64,000 bases of DNA, taken from assembly GCA_008711295.1 (NCBI GenBank), contig VUYV01000010.1:4506822-4570821 (forward strand), written 5' to 3'. The stretch's first letter is position 1. Every line of letters begins with the position of its first letter. This stretch comes from Anarhynchus alexandrinus (Eukaryota; Chordata; Aves; Charadriiformes; Charadriidae). This document shows, piece by piece, positions 38,884-49,923 of this stretch. A program made the position numbers and the translations under genes. The notes under the pieces were generated by a model. That model was not told the origin of the DNA. It was given only the letters and a program-made list of their open reading frames with translations, and did not search any database.

Positions 38884-39140
38884 AACAAGAGGGAATGGCT
38901 TCAAGCTCCAACAGGGCAGATTTAGACTGAACATTAGGAAAGAATTCTTCCCAGAAAGAGTGGTCAGCATTGGCATAGGCTGCCCAGGGAGGTGGTAGAG
39001 TCACCATCCCTGGATGTGTTTAAGAGCCGTTTAGATGTGGTGTTGGGGGATATGGTGTAGGGGAGAACTTTGTAGAGTAGGGTAGATGGTTGGACTCGAT
39101 GATCCCAAGGGTCTCTTCCAACCTAGACAATTCTATGATT
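38884..39140 (+). mobile_element. CR1 LINE 3'-end fragment of a second lineage, about 257 bp
   Basis: It opens with 'agagggaatggcttcaagct' and 'tagactgaacattaggaaag', then 'gtggtcagcattggcatagg', 'ctgcccagggaggtggtaga' and 'ccatccctggatgtgtttaa'. The next part differs from the other copies, with 'gatgtggtgttgggggatat' and 'gagtagggtagatggttgga'. It ends with 'ctcgatgatcccaagggtct' and 'ttccaacctagacaattcta'. The variant middle section marks a different CR1 subfamily from 29437-29700 and 61862-62180. A 178-codon plus-strand frame starting at 38462 reads into it and stops inside it. No reverse transcriptase sequence is retained. Confidence 0.94.
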
Positions 39141-39626
39141 TATTGTAGTCACTGTGTTAATAATCATGAATGACTCAAATGACGAATTCCCAGCAAGGAA
39201 CACTTCCTGTCATCAGTCAAGCAATATCCAGTCAGTGGGAACCATACAGCTTCTGCAGAAATACAGCAGATCACATCTACCTTGCAAATTCTTATATTGC
39301 ATTATCCAGGTACCTAAAGATATGCCTATGTAGAGCGAGTTTGATTTGAATTTGCTGTCATGCTATGGTAAGATGATACAAAAGCAAAACAAAACTAAAA
39401 CCAAACCACATCCAAATTTTTTGTGATAATTTTGTAGGCTGTCTCCCCCTCAACCTCTTTCAAAACCACAAAGGAATTGAAACAAAATATTGTCCTAAAT
39501 CCTCCTTATCCAAGACCTGTTTGACATTATACGTCAGTCAGGGTAATACATACCATCACTAAATACCTCAACAATGTAAAATGCTTATTTTTGCTGATGC
39601 CAACACATGTATTGCTTGCTTAAAAC

Positions 39627-39627
39627 N
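39627..39627. other. Single undetermined base
   Basis: The base is given as n. It marks an unresolved position in the assembly. It interrupts no recognised feature. Confidence 0.99.
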
Positions 39628-40795
39628 CCACATTCACAACTTTGGCAAGTAAACGAGCAAGAGCTGGAAGTAACTCAGTCTGGCAAAAGAAAGTGACTCC
39701 CTAACGTCAAAAATCGGCAGCAGGAGACCAGGGTGCCTCATCTCCCAAAAAACACAGCTCGTGATGGTAACTGGTGCCAGTAGCTGATGTCTGACACCGC
39801 TCACGGGCAGCACACGCGGTGCACGGGGTATCAATCAAGCTCCCAACGTGCAGCAAGCTGTGTGATTAAATGGAAAAACCATCATAAACCCACGTTAAGT
39901 GTGCTCTGCTGCTTAAGGTACGAGCGCTGTCGTGCGGCAATCAAGGACAGAGAGGCACCAGCGCAATAAGAGGTCCCAGGCCAGGCCCCTGCCACCAACT
40001 GCCACGGCTGTGCAACGGCAGTGACACCGGGGAGCCACCAGGCTTTTGGCGGGGACAGCTACAGCACCTCCACCTCCTCCTGCCCCAAAGGGACGAGCTT
40101 CTCAGCTCACGATGGGAGCGACCGTCATGCTGCACCTCCAGCAACAGAATACTGCCGACTGCAGCAGGAGGAACAGAAGAGCCAAGAAAACCCCAGAGAG
40201 GGTCAAAACCCAAACACCAACCAGCAGGGGCAAAAAGCAGCAAGAAGTGTGCAGTGAGCTGAGAAAATAGAGGAAGAAATGAAGCCAACCTAAGCAGCCC
40301 ATGCATTATCTTTAATGAGCTATAGCTATCACCATAAGGCTGGAAGAGGAAACCTTTCCTATTCCTTTTAAGGCCATGGAACAGTTTACACACGTAATCT
40401 ACTTTAAGAAGCATTCAGTACAAGGCCACAGAAGAACTTGTGTTTGAGAATACTGGAGGAATATCAGAAATTTTTAACAACCCCTTTGGAACTTCATAAT
40501 TAAATAATAAAAATCCCATACAATTATAGTTATATCTACATAAACTTAGGAGGTCAAAAAGTTGCATCCTATTAAGAGAATGCTGCCTAAGACAGAAATG
40601 CATGTTACTCTTCCAAAAAGCCAATGGGAGTTGGTCCACTTATGACTTGGAAAGTCTTTCTCTAAGATAAAGGAACATCCAATTCGACAGAATCGCCAAA
40701 ACTGTTCTTATTAATTCTTAAAGCTAATGGTTTACAAATGTGTGTTTATTAGCAATGCTCAAAAAGAGCACGCTACACATATGCAGTTGTTTTGG

Positions 40796-40808
40796 TTTTT
40801 TTTTTTTT
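40796..40808. repeat. Homopolymer T13
   Basis: Thirteen T followed by AAGGG. Confidence 0.95.
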
Positions 40809-42623
40809 AAGGGCGGACAATACAAAAATCATAATAGAAGGAAAAAGAAAGGGACAAACTTCTTGTAAAACAAAGAAGCCCGAGAGGTTTCAGGCAAAAA
40901 ATACGTGGAATTAAGTTAAGTAATTCAAGCCAGGAGAAAGACCTGCACAGCAGATATCCAATCTATTATTCATAAAGGAGTACTAAACAAAATTCTAATT
41001 AAAAAGCTCAAGAATTTACTTCCCTATTATTTAAACCCACGAGGAGACAACGCAAAAAAAGGAAATAAATTTACTTTCCAAATGTTTTTTCTGGTAGTTC
41101 ACTGGAGTTCTCACAAGATCATCAAGCATATGGTAACAAAGCTTCGTTATCACTCGGGGAAAACATCCTGTAAGGTAAAACACTCCAGGCTTCAATCTGT
41201 CAGCACCCACAGGGCGAGCGGCACCCACCACGCACCAGGACTTGGGACCAGGGGTGCAAAACAAACAAACAATTACTATTTGCAATTACTTACACTAAAA
41301 AAGCAAAAGCCCTGAACAGCATTCCTCGGAGCCTTTTTTTAAATGTGCATCCCTGCAAGGTAAGGAAGGCTGAGCAGCCCCAGCTGCCTCCTGGGAGCAA
41401 AACAGCTGCAGCGCATCAGCGAGGTCAGCTCTGGCCATGCCAGAAGCTCAGCACTTTTCTCAGTCCATCCTTAAACCGAACGTGCACAGACACCAAATAC
41501 CCAAATCACAGCCAGTCGTGTAAAAAGGCACAGGCATTTAACCTGGGAAGGTTCTTTTGCCAACCCAAAAGGGGTCGGGCGTGCATGGAGAGGACAAAAA
41601 CCCAGAGGATGTGGTTGCAAATACTACATGCAGCAGAGGAGAATGAAGATGGACAGATCCATTGGATGGGGCTGCTCAGGAGCAGGGGGCTGCTGAAAAC
41701 AGCCATTCCTGCTCTTCAATTCCCCGTTCCCAACTACGCACGCAGTCCTGGCACCAGGCACTGCACATCTTTCCCATTTCTTGTGCCTGCAACCTCATTT
41801 AATGAGTTTTAACCCGGACAGGAGATCACACACTGGCACAGCACAGTGTCTAAATAAAGCTTAGCTTAAACCAAGGCTCAGACTGAGGAAAGCCTCTTCC
41901 ATTTCCCTCAGTTATGCCCTGATGAACTGGGAACTTTGGGAAGCTGCTCAGAAGCCCTCTCTAGTGATGCTGCAAGCTGTGTTGCTCAACTCCAGAAAGT
42001 TTATATGGAAAGTTTTAGGAAAGTGTTTAAAAATATCCTCTCATACACTGAATAACACCAGGAAACTACAAGAGGACACTCCTAGTTTGAGACTCAAGTT
42101 CTGGACAGCATCTTGCAGTTTTTGACGACAGCTGATGCGCAAACTAATTAAGACAGCAACAAGGCTGCAGCTACAAAGGTAATCCCTCCAGACTTTTAAC
42201 AAGCAACGCATTGTGTTTCCTGCAGCATCTGTACTGCTCCCACCCAAAATACAAATAACACTGCACTCCAACCACAGCATCCACTCCAACACAAAGTTAT
42301 ATGCCCCTTTTGGAAGGGCCACAGGTTTATTTTCTGGCTTTGCTAGGAACAAAACTGAACTAGAAACCCTTCTAAGTACATCCAAAGTCTTCTGCTTTTG
42401 TGCACAAGGCTGGAGAGTCACCGCTGGTCCTTAGCGCCCCCCCGGCACCCCTGACCTCTCAGCCCCTTCATTTCCTGCCCAGACTTCAGAGATAGTTGGC
42501 CTGAGAAAGTGGCAGGAGAGGGAAAAATATAAAATAAGATTCCCAAAGCTGCACCTCCCTCTCCACGCTCCCTGGGAGCCCCCAGTGTGTACTCAGGCTC
42601 CCTGGGAAGCAGCTTTAAAGAAG

Positions 42624-42638
42624 AAAAAAAAAAAAAAA
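42624..42638. repeat. Homopolymer A15
   Basis: Fifteen A, preceded by TTTAAAGAAG, with no adjoining transposon. Confidence 0.95.
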
Positions 42639-45600
42639 CAACTAAAAGTGCTGAGGGACTCTGTTAATTCTTGTACAAACCTGAACCAAGAACGAACAAA
42701 ACCCCCAGAGCTCTGGGGCTGGCAGAGACCAATCGAGCAGCTCACTTCGCTCAAAGGAAAGCCACATGCTAAGGAAGGGGGTACAGCGCTATGGAAAGTC
42801 CCACTCCCTTTCCCCGTCCAAAAAGGGAACAGGATGGCCGTGCACACTTTTTTCCCCTCCTACTCATTAGGAGACCGCTCAAATACCTTCCGTTCCAGTT
42901 AACGTGTACCACTGCAAAGGAAAGCCCATAAACATAAGAGCCCGTTTTACAGTGCAGGACTCCTGCAGGCAAGGAAAGGCACAAGCACGCTGGAGTTAAG
43001 AAAGGAGAACACACATCCCTATTATCTCCAGTATTTGTGGTGCTACAAGGCATCCCACCTAGCTCAGCCCCAGTTCTTTAAACACTGTAAGAAAAGTGCA
43101 ATATAAAGCTTTTATTCCTGTTTTCCCACAAGCATAAAGCACATGGGAAGTCCCCCCGTGTGCTTGTCCCACCCGATGCCATGCCACCGCCGACACGGCT
43201 CAGCCTCAGCAGCACCAGGGGACCAACTCAAAGGCGTCACCGCTAGCGAGAAGCTGTGCGGTCCCAGTCAAACACCAACAGTGTTTTAGTTTTATCAACG
43301 TTAGCAATCGCTATTGTTTTTCTAAATCTTATGCTAGAATGGGCATTTTCCCCCCAAACAGCAGTTCCTGGAAGCCGGGCATTGCATAAAAATCCCACTT
43401 TCCACCAGAGAAGATTCCCGCCCCCCACGGCCAAACAAAGCTGGGAAAAGGAGGACCTGAATGCAACGGGGACTGAGCGACTGAACAACTTGAAAATGTT
43501 TCAAAGATACACTTGAACTGTGATGAAAGACCATGATTTCAAGTTTTTTTAAAAAAAATGTTTGCGATTATCAACACCATTGTTAAAAAAAATCTAAGTC
43601 CTTCTTTGACAAGCTAAAAACAAATTAAAAGCATACAAATACTTGTTTCATATATAACAAATACTAATTTTGCCCTGCAACCCTCACGCAGCACGTCCCA
43701 GTCAAAAGCAAGTTGAAACAGCAGGACCAGTAAGAGCGGGCGCAGGAGAAGTGAACCCCCAGCCCAGGCCTGTGCTGGTGGGTGCCCAGGAGAGCTGGGC
43801 TGTGGGGGGGGACACACCTCAACCAGAGTTTTCAGTGTCTCCATGGTTCAAATTTCTCTTGCAGCTCTATCTACTTGGAGGAAAAAAACCACAACCCTCC
43901 AGGGAGCTGGCAATTTCTAATGAATCTGAAAAGTCAAATAAACAAATATTATGACCTATTGGCACTAAAAGACTACAAACCCCCAGAAGACGGAATTTAT
44001 ATACAGCAATACAACAGGGAGCAAAAAATACTGGAACAAGCATAGTGAGAAGTTTTGATGCACAGCACACTGTTTTCTTCCTATAATTTGAAGTAATAAT
44101 ATGAAACAGTCATTAAGCCAAAGCTAAATTTTCCACAGCTTTTCTGATGCTACTTTTTCTTCTGGAAAAAAGTACAAGTAGTCAACGTCTAATGAAACCT
44201 CATACAAGAAATGGCTGCTCAGAGAGCACAGTCGCGGGAGGCACATCACTGCAATGCCATTTGTGCTCCTGTGAAGAGAAAGCTCCTGGTCATCTCCAAA
44301 ACTAGAGTAGATGGTCCTTCAGCAAACCCCCAGGAGCTGGGCGAGAGGCTGGTTTTGGAGGAGCCATGCCATCATGGATGCTTGGCTAGATGCCACCATG
44401 GCGGAAGCAGCTTTGTGGGATTCGGGTTGGTGGACTGAACGGATCCGGTGCTGCAGAGGAAGCGAATGGCCCCAACTGTCACTCTCTGGGTGCTGGGGGA
44501 AAGGGGTACGGTTTGGGAGCACAGAGAAATAACAGGGGAAGGTGAAAAAGTGTCACAGGAGAGCAGGAAGGAGGGGTCCTGATCAAGTTTCTTCAGTTAA
44601 CTAGGAAGCACTAGGAACATATCACCCATTTCCCTTTCACTCAGCTGGAAAATTGATTTATTTTTCCTCTTTTCCTTTAAGCCTTTTCTTCTGGAAATAT
44701 AGGGCACATTTCCTTAGTGCTGCAGCACCACAGAAAGAGGATACCATCGGTGCATCACTTCTGGCATCCAGCACTGCCACCAAACGATGGTGCGAAACTG
44801 TTGGGGCAATGAGATTAAGCTTAACAATTCCCTTTGGGAGCTGGAGCCTGAACACCCGACTTCATATACATGCCATAAACCAACAGTCTCCTCCAGATCG
44901 AGACTGACACCACTAAGGGCTATAAAGAGCTTCCTTCACAGCAGAGCATTCATGTACGCTGCACAGATCAGACCATTTTTTATGTAGGCCACATCAAAAT
45001 TATCACAGAATTTTCCGTCTTTTAACCCAAAACACAGGCAAGGACAGGAAATGCCATACAACCTCCAAACTCACCCTAGTTTAGGAAGAAACAGGAATCT
45101 GACTCAAAGGCAAAAGGAAAAACATTTTTGCCATCCCTGGCACAGAGATTAAAACCATGACAAGAACCGCTTGTGCTGTTTCTCTGCCCCGCGGCACCCG
45201 ACCTGCCCCAAACCCCCCGCATGGAGGGCTGGCTTCTCCAACGCCTGGCAGGCCTTCAAAGGAGGGCAGAGACCGAGGGAGGACACAACAGTGACCGCGG
45301 GACTGTGCCATTCCCCGAGGAGAGGGCTGGGGAGCCGAGGGATGGCCTCCTCCGGCACGATGGGGAGGAAAGAGAGCCACGACATGGAAAGGGACCATGA
45401 TGGAGAAGGATGGCAAAGAGCCCTTGGGGACAACTGCATGGTGCTACACGCAGGGACAGTGCCACTCTTGGGGACACCGAGCCTCTTCCAGCTGCGGAGG
45501 CAGACCCCTGACACAACTGCAGCCTCCCAGCCCACTCCAGAGGCACATCAGCAAACATATGGGTGCATTAAGCCTCATAAGCGTCTTTGCTACTATTTTA

Positions 45601-45810
45601 TCCTAGACAAGGCAACATTTCTTTCATTTAAAGCTTACAACTTCCCCTCACCACAGCTTGGAATTGCAGTTTAGGATGGAAAAGCAAATGGGTTACGTTC
45701 AGTGGGCAAAACAAAGGTAAAGCTCCGACCTGCTTAAGTTTCCAGCATTAAGTCTTTAAAAAAAAATTTAAAAAGAAAATATCTTTACAACCACTGGCAT
45801 TAGGGCTTTA

Positions 45811-45832
45811 GGGGTTTGTTTGTTTGTTTTGT
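45811..45832. repeat. G/T-only tract with GTTT units
   Basis: GGGG followed by TTTG/GTTT repeats, 22 bases without A or C. Confidence 0.9.
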
Positions 45833-45999
45833 AATAAAATGTTAATTATTTGAATAGCTAGAAACAGTTCTGGGTAGTCACGCAGGCCCCAGGCTGCTAA
45901 CGAGCTACTATGTAGGTTGTAGTCAGTTTAATAACCAGTAACCGGCCAAGAAAAACATGGCCTCGCCGATGCTGATGACATGAAAAGAGGCACTTCCAG

Positions 46000-46150
46000 T
46001 TCTGACACTCTGTGGGACTTCATCTTGTCTAATCCTTCCCAAATTAACTGCTTGTTTTTACTCTGTAATTGATTTTGTGATTAGCCCTTTAGGCCAACAA
46101 GGGTCAACAAGGAAGAGTTTGCGAATATCTAATAGCTGATAACCCAAGCC
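46000..46150. promoter_or_regulatory. Possible enhancer-like block with paired homeodomain cores
   Basis: TAATTGATTTTGTGATTAG at 46066-46084 places two homeodomain-type cores 14 bases apart. It is followed by two copies of CAACAAGG with a 10-base period (46095-46112). The block is free of recognisable repeats. Function is inferred only from motif density. Confidence 0.18.
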
Positions 46151-46290
46151 AGATCTTTACCTTCCGTGGGGCTTGTCTGAGTTGTACTAAATTTGCTGCC
46201 ACTTGGCTGTCTGCACCACTGACACATCCAGAGGAATTCATGCCATCCCACTGCCGTACAGTGATTTTTTTTTAAGAAACCCTACTGTAA

Positions 46291-46350
46291 GCACAATTGC
46301 TGTGCAGAATCATTACTTGTAAGCTGTGTTGTTCTCAAAACACAGCTTAC
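46291..46350. repeat. Perfect 12-bp hairpin with smaller hairpin beside it
   Basis: GTAAGCTGTGTT (46319-46330), loop GTTCTCAA, AACACAGCTTAC (46339-46350) is a perfect inverted repeat of 12 bp. Thirteen bases upstream lies GCACA-ATTGC-TGTGC (46291-46305), a 5-bp stem. No terminal inverted repeats of a DNA transposon or poly-U terminator follow. A 12-bp stem is short for a microRNA precursor. Confidence 0.85.
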
Positions 46351-46607
46351 CTCTTTGTAGAACTTCAAGCCTAGGCTACGTACAAGGTCAGATCATCAGC
46401 AGTGAATCAAACACAACTTGTTGCTTCTAAAGTCCAAAACACAGTTTCCTCTCCGACTAAAGCTGAGCAGCTACGGAGAGAGAAAACAACGCCGTGGGTC
46501 CGGTTGGCACTCCTGCTCCGGGAATGTCTTGTGGGCAGCAAACACAATCCTTCCAAATTGCATTGCAGTTGAAAGCAAACACAACAATGAGGCAGTCCCC
46601 AGCTTGG

Positions 46608-46769
46608 CCGTGCAATCCGTGCCGGGAGGCGCATCGCTCAGACACAGCCCCACCAGCAAAGGAGACGCGACCAGCGCGATGCTGTTTCGCAATGAGCTGC
46701 CCGGGCTCACGCCACCAACGCTCCCATCCCGGAGCCGACCTCGCCGCATCCCACGCGGTGACTCGCATC
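46608..46769. promoter_or_regulatory. CpG-rich pocket, strongest in the window
   Basis: By eye there are about 20 CpGs in 162 bases, including ACGCGACCAGCGCGA and TCGCCGCATCCCACGCGG. Four overlapping open frames over 100 codons (both strands) cross it. The longest, 156 codons at 46418-46888 plus strand, begins only at TTG. This could be a small intragenic CpG island or alternative promoter, but it is below the length usually required of an island. Confidence 0.3.
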
Positions 46770-48638
46770 TTGGGTCAGCCTTTCTGGAAGAGCACTCTCC
46801 TTCCCATGACGGTAAAGGCCTGAAGCAGCCATTGGTGTCTTTGATCTCTTTCTCTCGCCACAACGCGGTAGTCAAGTCATCTAGGTAGTCAAGATTTTAG
46901 TATTTTTTAAAAATTTGGCCACTTTCCATGCCAACATGCCAATGCCTGAAACAAAGTAAGCAGAAACCTAAAGAGGAGACTGCAACACAGGGCTGCTGTC
47001 AGGCAGTGAGCCCAAGAAAAGCCTCTGAAAACCACTGCAGCAAAGATTTATTTTAAACAAAAGTAAAGGAAAAAAAAATTCATTAGTAGTCCCTTACAAA
47101 AGGTTCAGAAAGCTTGACACAAGAAAAACTCAACCCAAAGTCAGCTCCTAATGACAGGAATTCCTATAAAGAAAAGTTCTTTGTGAAAAGAACAGAGAAG
47201 AAAGATTCCTGTGTCACTAAACCTCTTTCTCCAGCTTTTCACCAGTCAGAAAACACCTCATTAACAGTTAATGTCTACATAATGGTGGTATTTTACCACC
47301 ACCTGATTTTTTTAAGCTTACCCAGCCTTGTCAGTAGTCACTGCAACTTCGACCACAGCACGGACTATATAACCTGTCTGTCAATATTTCCACCTTTCAA
47401 ATACAGTTCAAGACCATTTAAGCCACCCCCCAGCCCTCAATTAACAACCACTTATGTCCCACTTAAGGCTGAAGTTTATCATTTATGATCAGATGTGTTT
47501 CAAATCCCTATAAAACATCATATTTGAAAAAAAGCAGATAACACAGATGCCATTTATCTGCCAATAAACAAGTAACACAGCCTTTTCCTCTTTGAACTGC
47601 TCTACTTTCTCCAAGAGTAGATTGAACTTTCACTGAAGAACGTGAAGTCAGGTTTGTTGATTTTATGCTTTTGCTTCTTGTTTTAAATCTTCCTCCCTTG
47701 CCACGCTCCTCTCCTGTAGGCACCAGAACACTTCCCAGTGGTGACAGGTTGTTGTGTCACTGCAGTTTCTCACTTCTCACTCAGGAAATTCAGAAGCAGC
47801 TGCTAACGTGAGCTGTGACACTCGTACGCTCCCTCGGTTCAGTACGAGCCTCTTCTCCAACACATCCCCTCAATAAAGGGTTGTTTAGGATTGAGGACCA
47901 AACAGATGAATGAATAAAGTGAGAACATTTAAACCCACATGCCTCTGGCATAGACTAAACCAAAAGGAACGGACAAAGAGATGCTTTCAGGCACGTTTTG
48001 TTCTTGGCCAGACTTTTGCGGTTATTTGGGTCCATACAGGACTTGCGCATGGGAAAAGGGTGGATCAAGCAGAGCTTCGACACCTGGTGTAAAACACCAG
48101 CACCTGCACTCAATCTTTCCCAAAAGCTCAGGTATATTGCTCTGCCCAGTGCCCAAATACACATGAAAAATGGCAAAGCAGCTTCTGTGCAGCCATGCAA
48201 GGAAGAAGCCTGTTCACGTTAGCTCTCACGCTCAATCCACCAGGCTCCAGCGGTCTGAGTTTGCCAGATAAGCTCTGAGCAAGAATGTGAAGTCTGGGTG
48301 CCGCCCCGAACCCAAATCTGAAATCTCTGCTGCTGGCCCATCGCTGTTTGACTAGCAAAGGCTGTGACGGATGACTTGCCACCGCTTGGAGTCTTACAGA
48401 GGAGATTAGATTCCTCTCTAAAATGAGAGGTTTTAATCTGGTTTCTGGAAGAAATTCTGCAGTGGGGGGTATCAAACACAGACTTAACAGCCCTAATAAT
48501 TCTTTCTGGCCTTAAAAAAAATCTAATCTGTAAAATGAGGGTGTCGGGCATCTGTTGTCCAGAGCTGAGGTCACAACTCTGTTGCTCCTATGCAATCACA
48601 TAAACCTACATAAAGTCTCACAAGACTTATCTCCAAGG

Positions 48639-48650
48639 AAAAAAAAAAAA
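48639..48650. repeat. Homopolymer A12
   Basis: Twelve A followed by GG. Confidence 0.95.
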
Positions 48651-49900
48651 GGATAAATATGAAATGTTTAATAACGACTGACTTGCTGATGAACAGATGG
48701 CCACTGCAAACTATAGTGCATCTCGAGCTCTTTTCTTCCCCAATCCAGACAAATTTTGGCTAAGCAGTCATCACACATCTGCATCATGCGCCCAAGTGCC
48801 TCAGGTGGCTTCAAAGGGACCAACAGCTCCATCCCTGAGCACCCACTGGGGAGTCCGGGAATCCTTACACCCACCTCTTCCTCTGCACAGCTCGGGGCAA
48901 TGCACATCCCCACCCAACATCCCAAGGACATGCTGACCTTTGAGGATGACACTATGTTTTCAGAGATCACGTACTATTCCCTATTATCCTTCCTCAAAAG
49001 ACGAGCTGTGCAAGATTGCAGCTCAATAGCTTTATTTAGTGAAGAATGACCAATGCCAGATAAAGATGGATTAAAAATCAACTATGCACATCACTGCTTG
49101 GACTAGTATTTCCCCAAAGTCATCACTGCACCAACACAAATGGTGCAAATGAATCATGAAGGTCCTCTCGGAGCCAACCAAACTGAGCAAAGCCTGCCTG
49201 ATGTTGCAGAACCTCTCCCGTTAACTAGCTAAAGATCTTCTTCCAACTCGTGGGCTAAATCTGCTCATCCAAAAACTCGTTTGAAATGAAACATTTAACT
49301 GCAGATTGACACTTTGATGCAAACCGCTGTCATAACAGTGTTGTAAACTGGATGTCATCACAAAATAAAAGCTTCACTTTGACTTAATGTTTTATTAAAA
49401 TATCTTGAAGTGCTCAGTCTTGATTAAAAGAGCCAATGCTTTTCATTATGTGCGTTTCCAAATTATACCCTCTCTCCATAACTTACCATTTTTTTTAAAA
49501 TCTTGTATTATAAACATTTGATCCTGCCATACAGAACTCACAAATATCATCTATATTCTGGTAACTCTGTTTCCTAGTGGAGCATAACACGGGACACTTT
49601 TAGTGTCTCCACCTCTCCACTGGTACAAAACCATATTTGTTTTCCCCAACCATTTTGTCCACACAATTGCACTCACGGCCAGCCCAGGGCCAACAACCTC
49701 AACCCATTATCAGAAGTGTGCCCATCGCACTGGGCAGCGGATGAGCCACATCACGCCTCCCTCAACCCCTACTGAATAAGAAAAAGGCTTTGAGATGCTG
49801 AAACCCACTTGCTCTGGTATTTCAGCATAACTCTGATTTTGAGCTAACAAAGTGTAACCTTATTACTGAGGGTTTAATTATGTTAGTGCTTTTACAGCCT

Positions 49901-49923
49901 TAGATAGTGTATTTATCTATCTA
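49901..49923. promoter_or_regulatory. Inverted pair of GATA-type cores
   Basis: TAGATAG at 49901-49907 is mirrored by CTATCTA at 49917-49923, with a nine-base spacer. Both arms contain an A/TGATA-like core. The surrounding sequence (49840-49960) is AT-rich and repeat-free. This is a weak motif call. Confidence 0.2.

Larger units (their letters stand above)
39141..46290. other. Unique non-coding stretch with GC-rich patches
   Basis: GC-rich patches at about 40.0-40.15 kb, 43.15-43.25 kb and 45.2-45.4 kb hold overlapping open frames on both strands, which is typical of reduced stop density rather than coding. Frames reach 167 codons (45171-45674, plus), with no recognisable domains. Runs include T13 at 40796-40808, A15 at 42624-42638 and the palindromic T7A8 at 43544-43558. 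I see no supportable gene. Confidence 0.45.

Noticed and set aside
39941..40414. 157-codon minus-strand frame starting at ATG with leucine-rich parts
   Set aside because: The leucine and phenylalanine runs come from the composition, four other frames overlap it, and no family is recognised.
43544..43558. T7A8 palindrome as a terminator
   Set aside because: Simple T/A symmetry without a GC stem, and bacterial-type terminators are not relevant in this genome.
45171..45674. 167-codon plus-strand frame with overlapping minus-strand frames of 111 to 128 codons
   Set aside because: Several frames are open at once in a GC-rich patch, there is no domain, and there is no consistent codon pattern.
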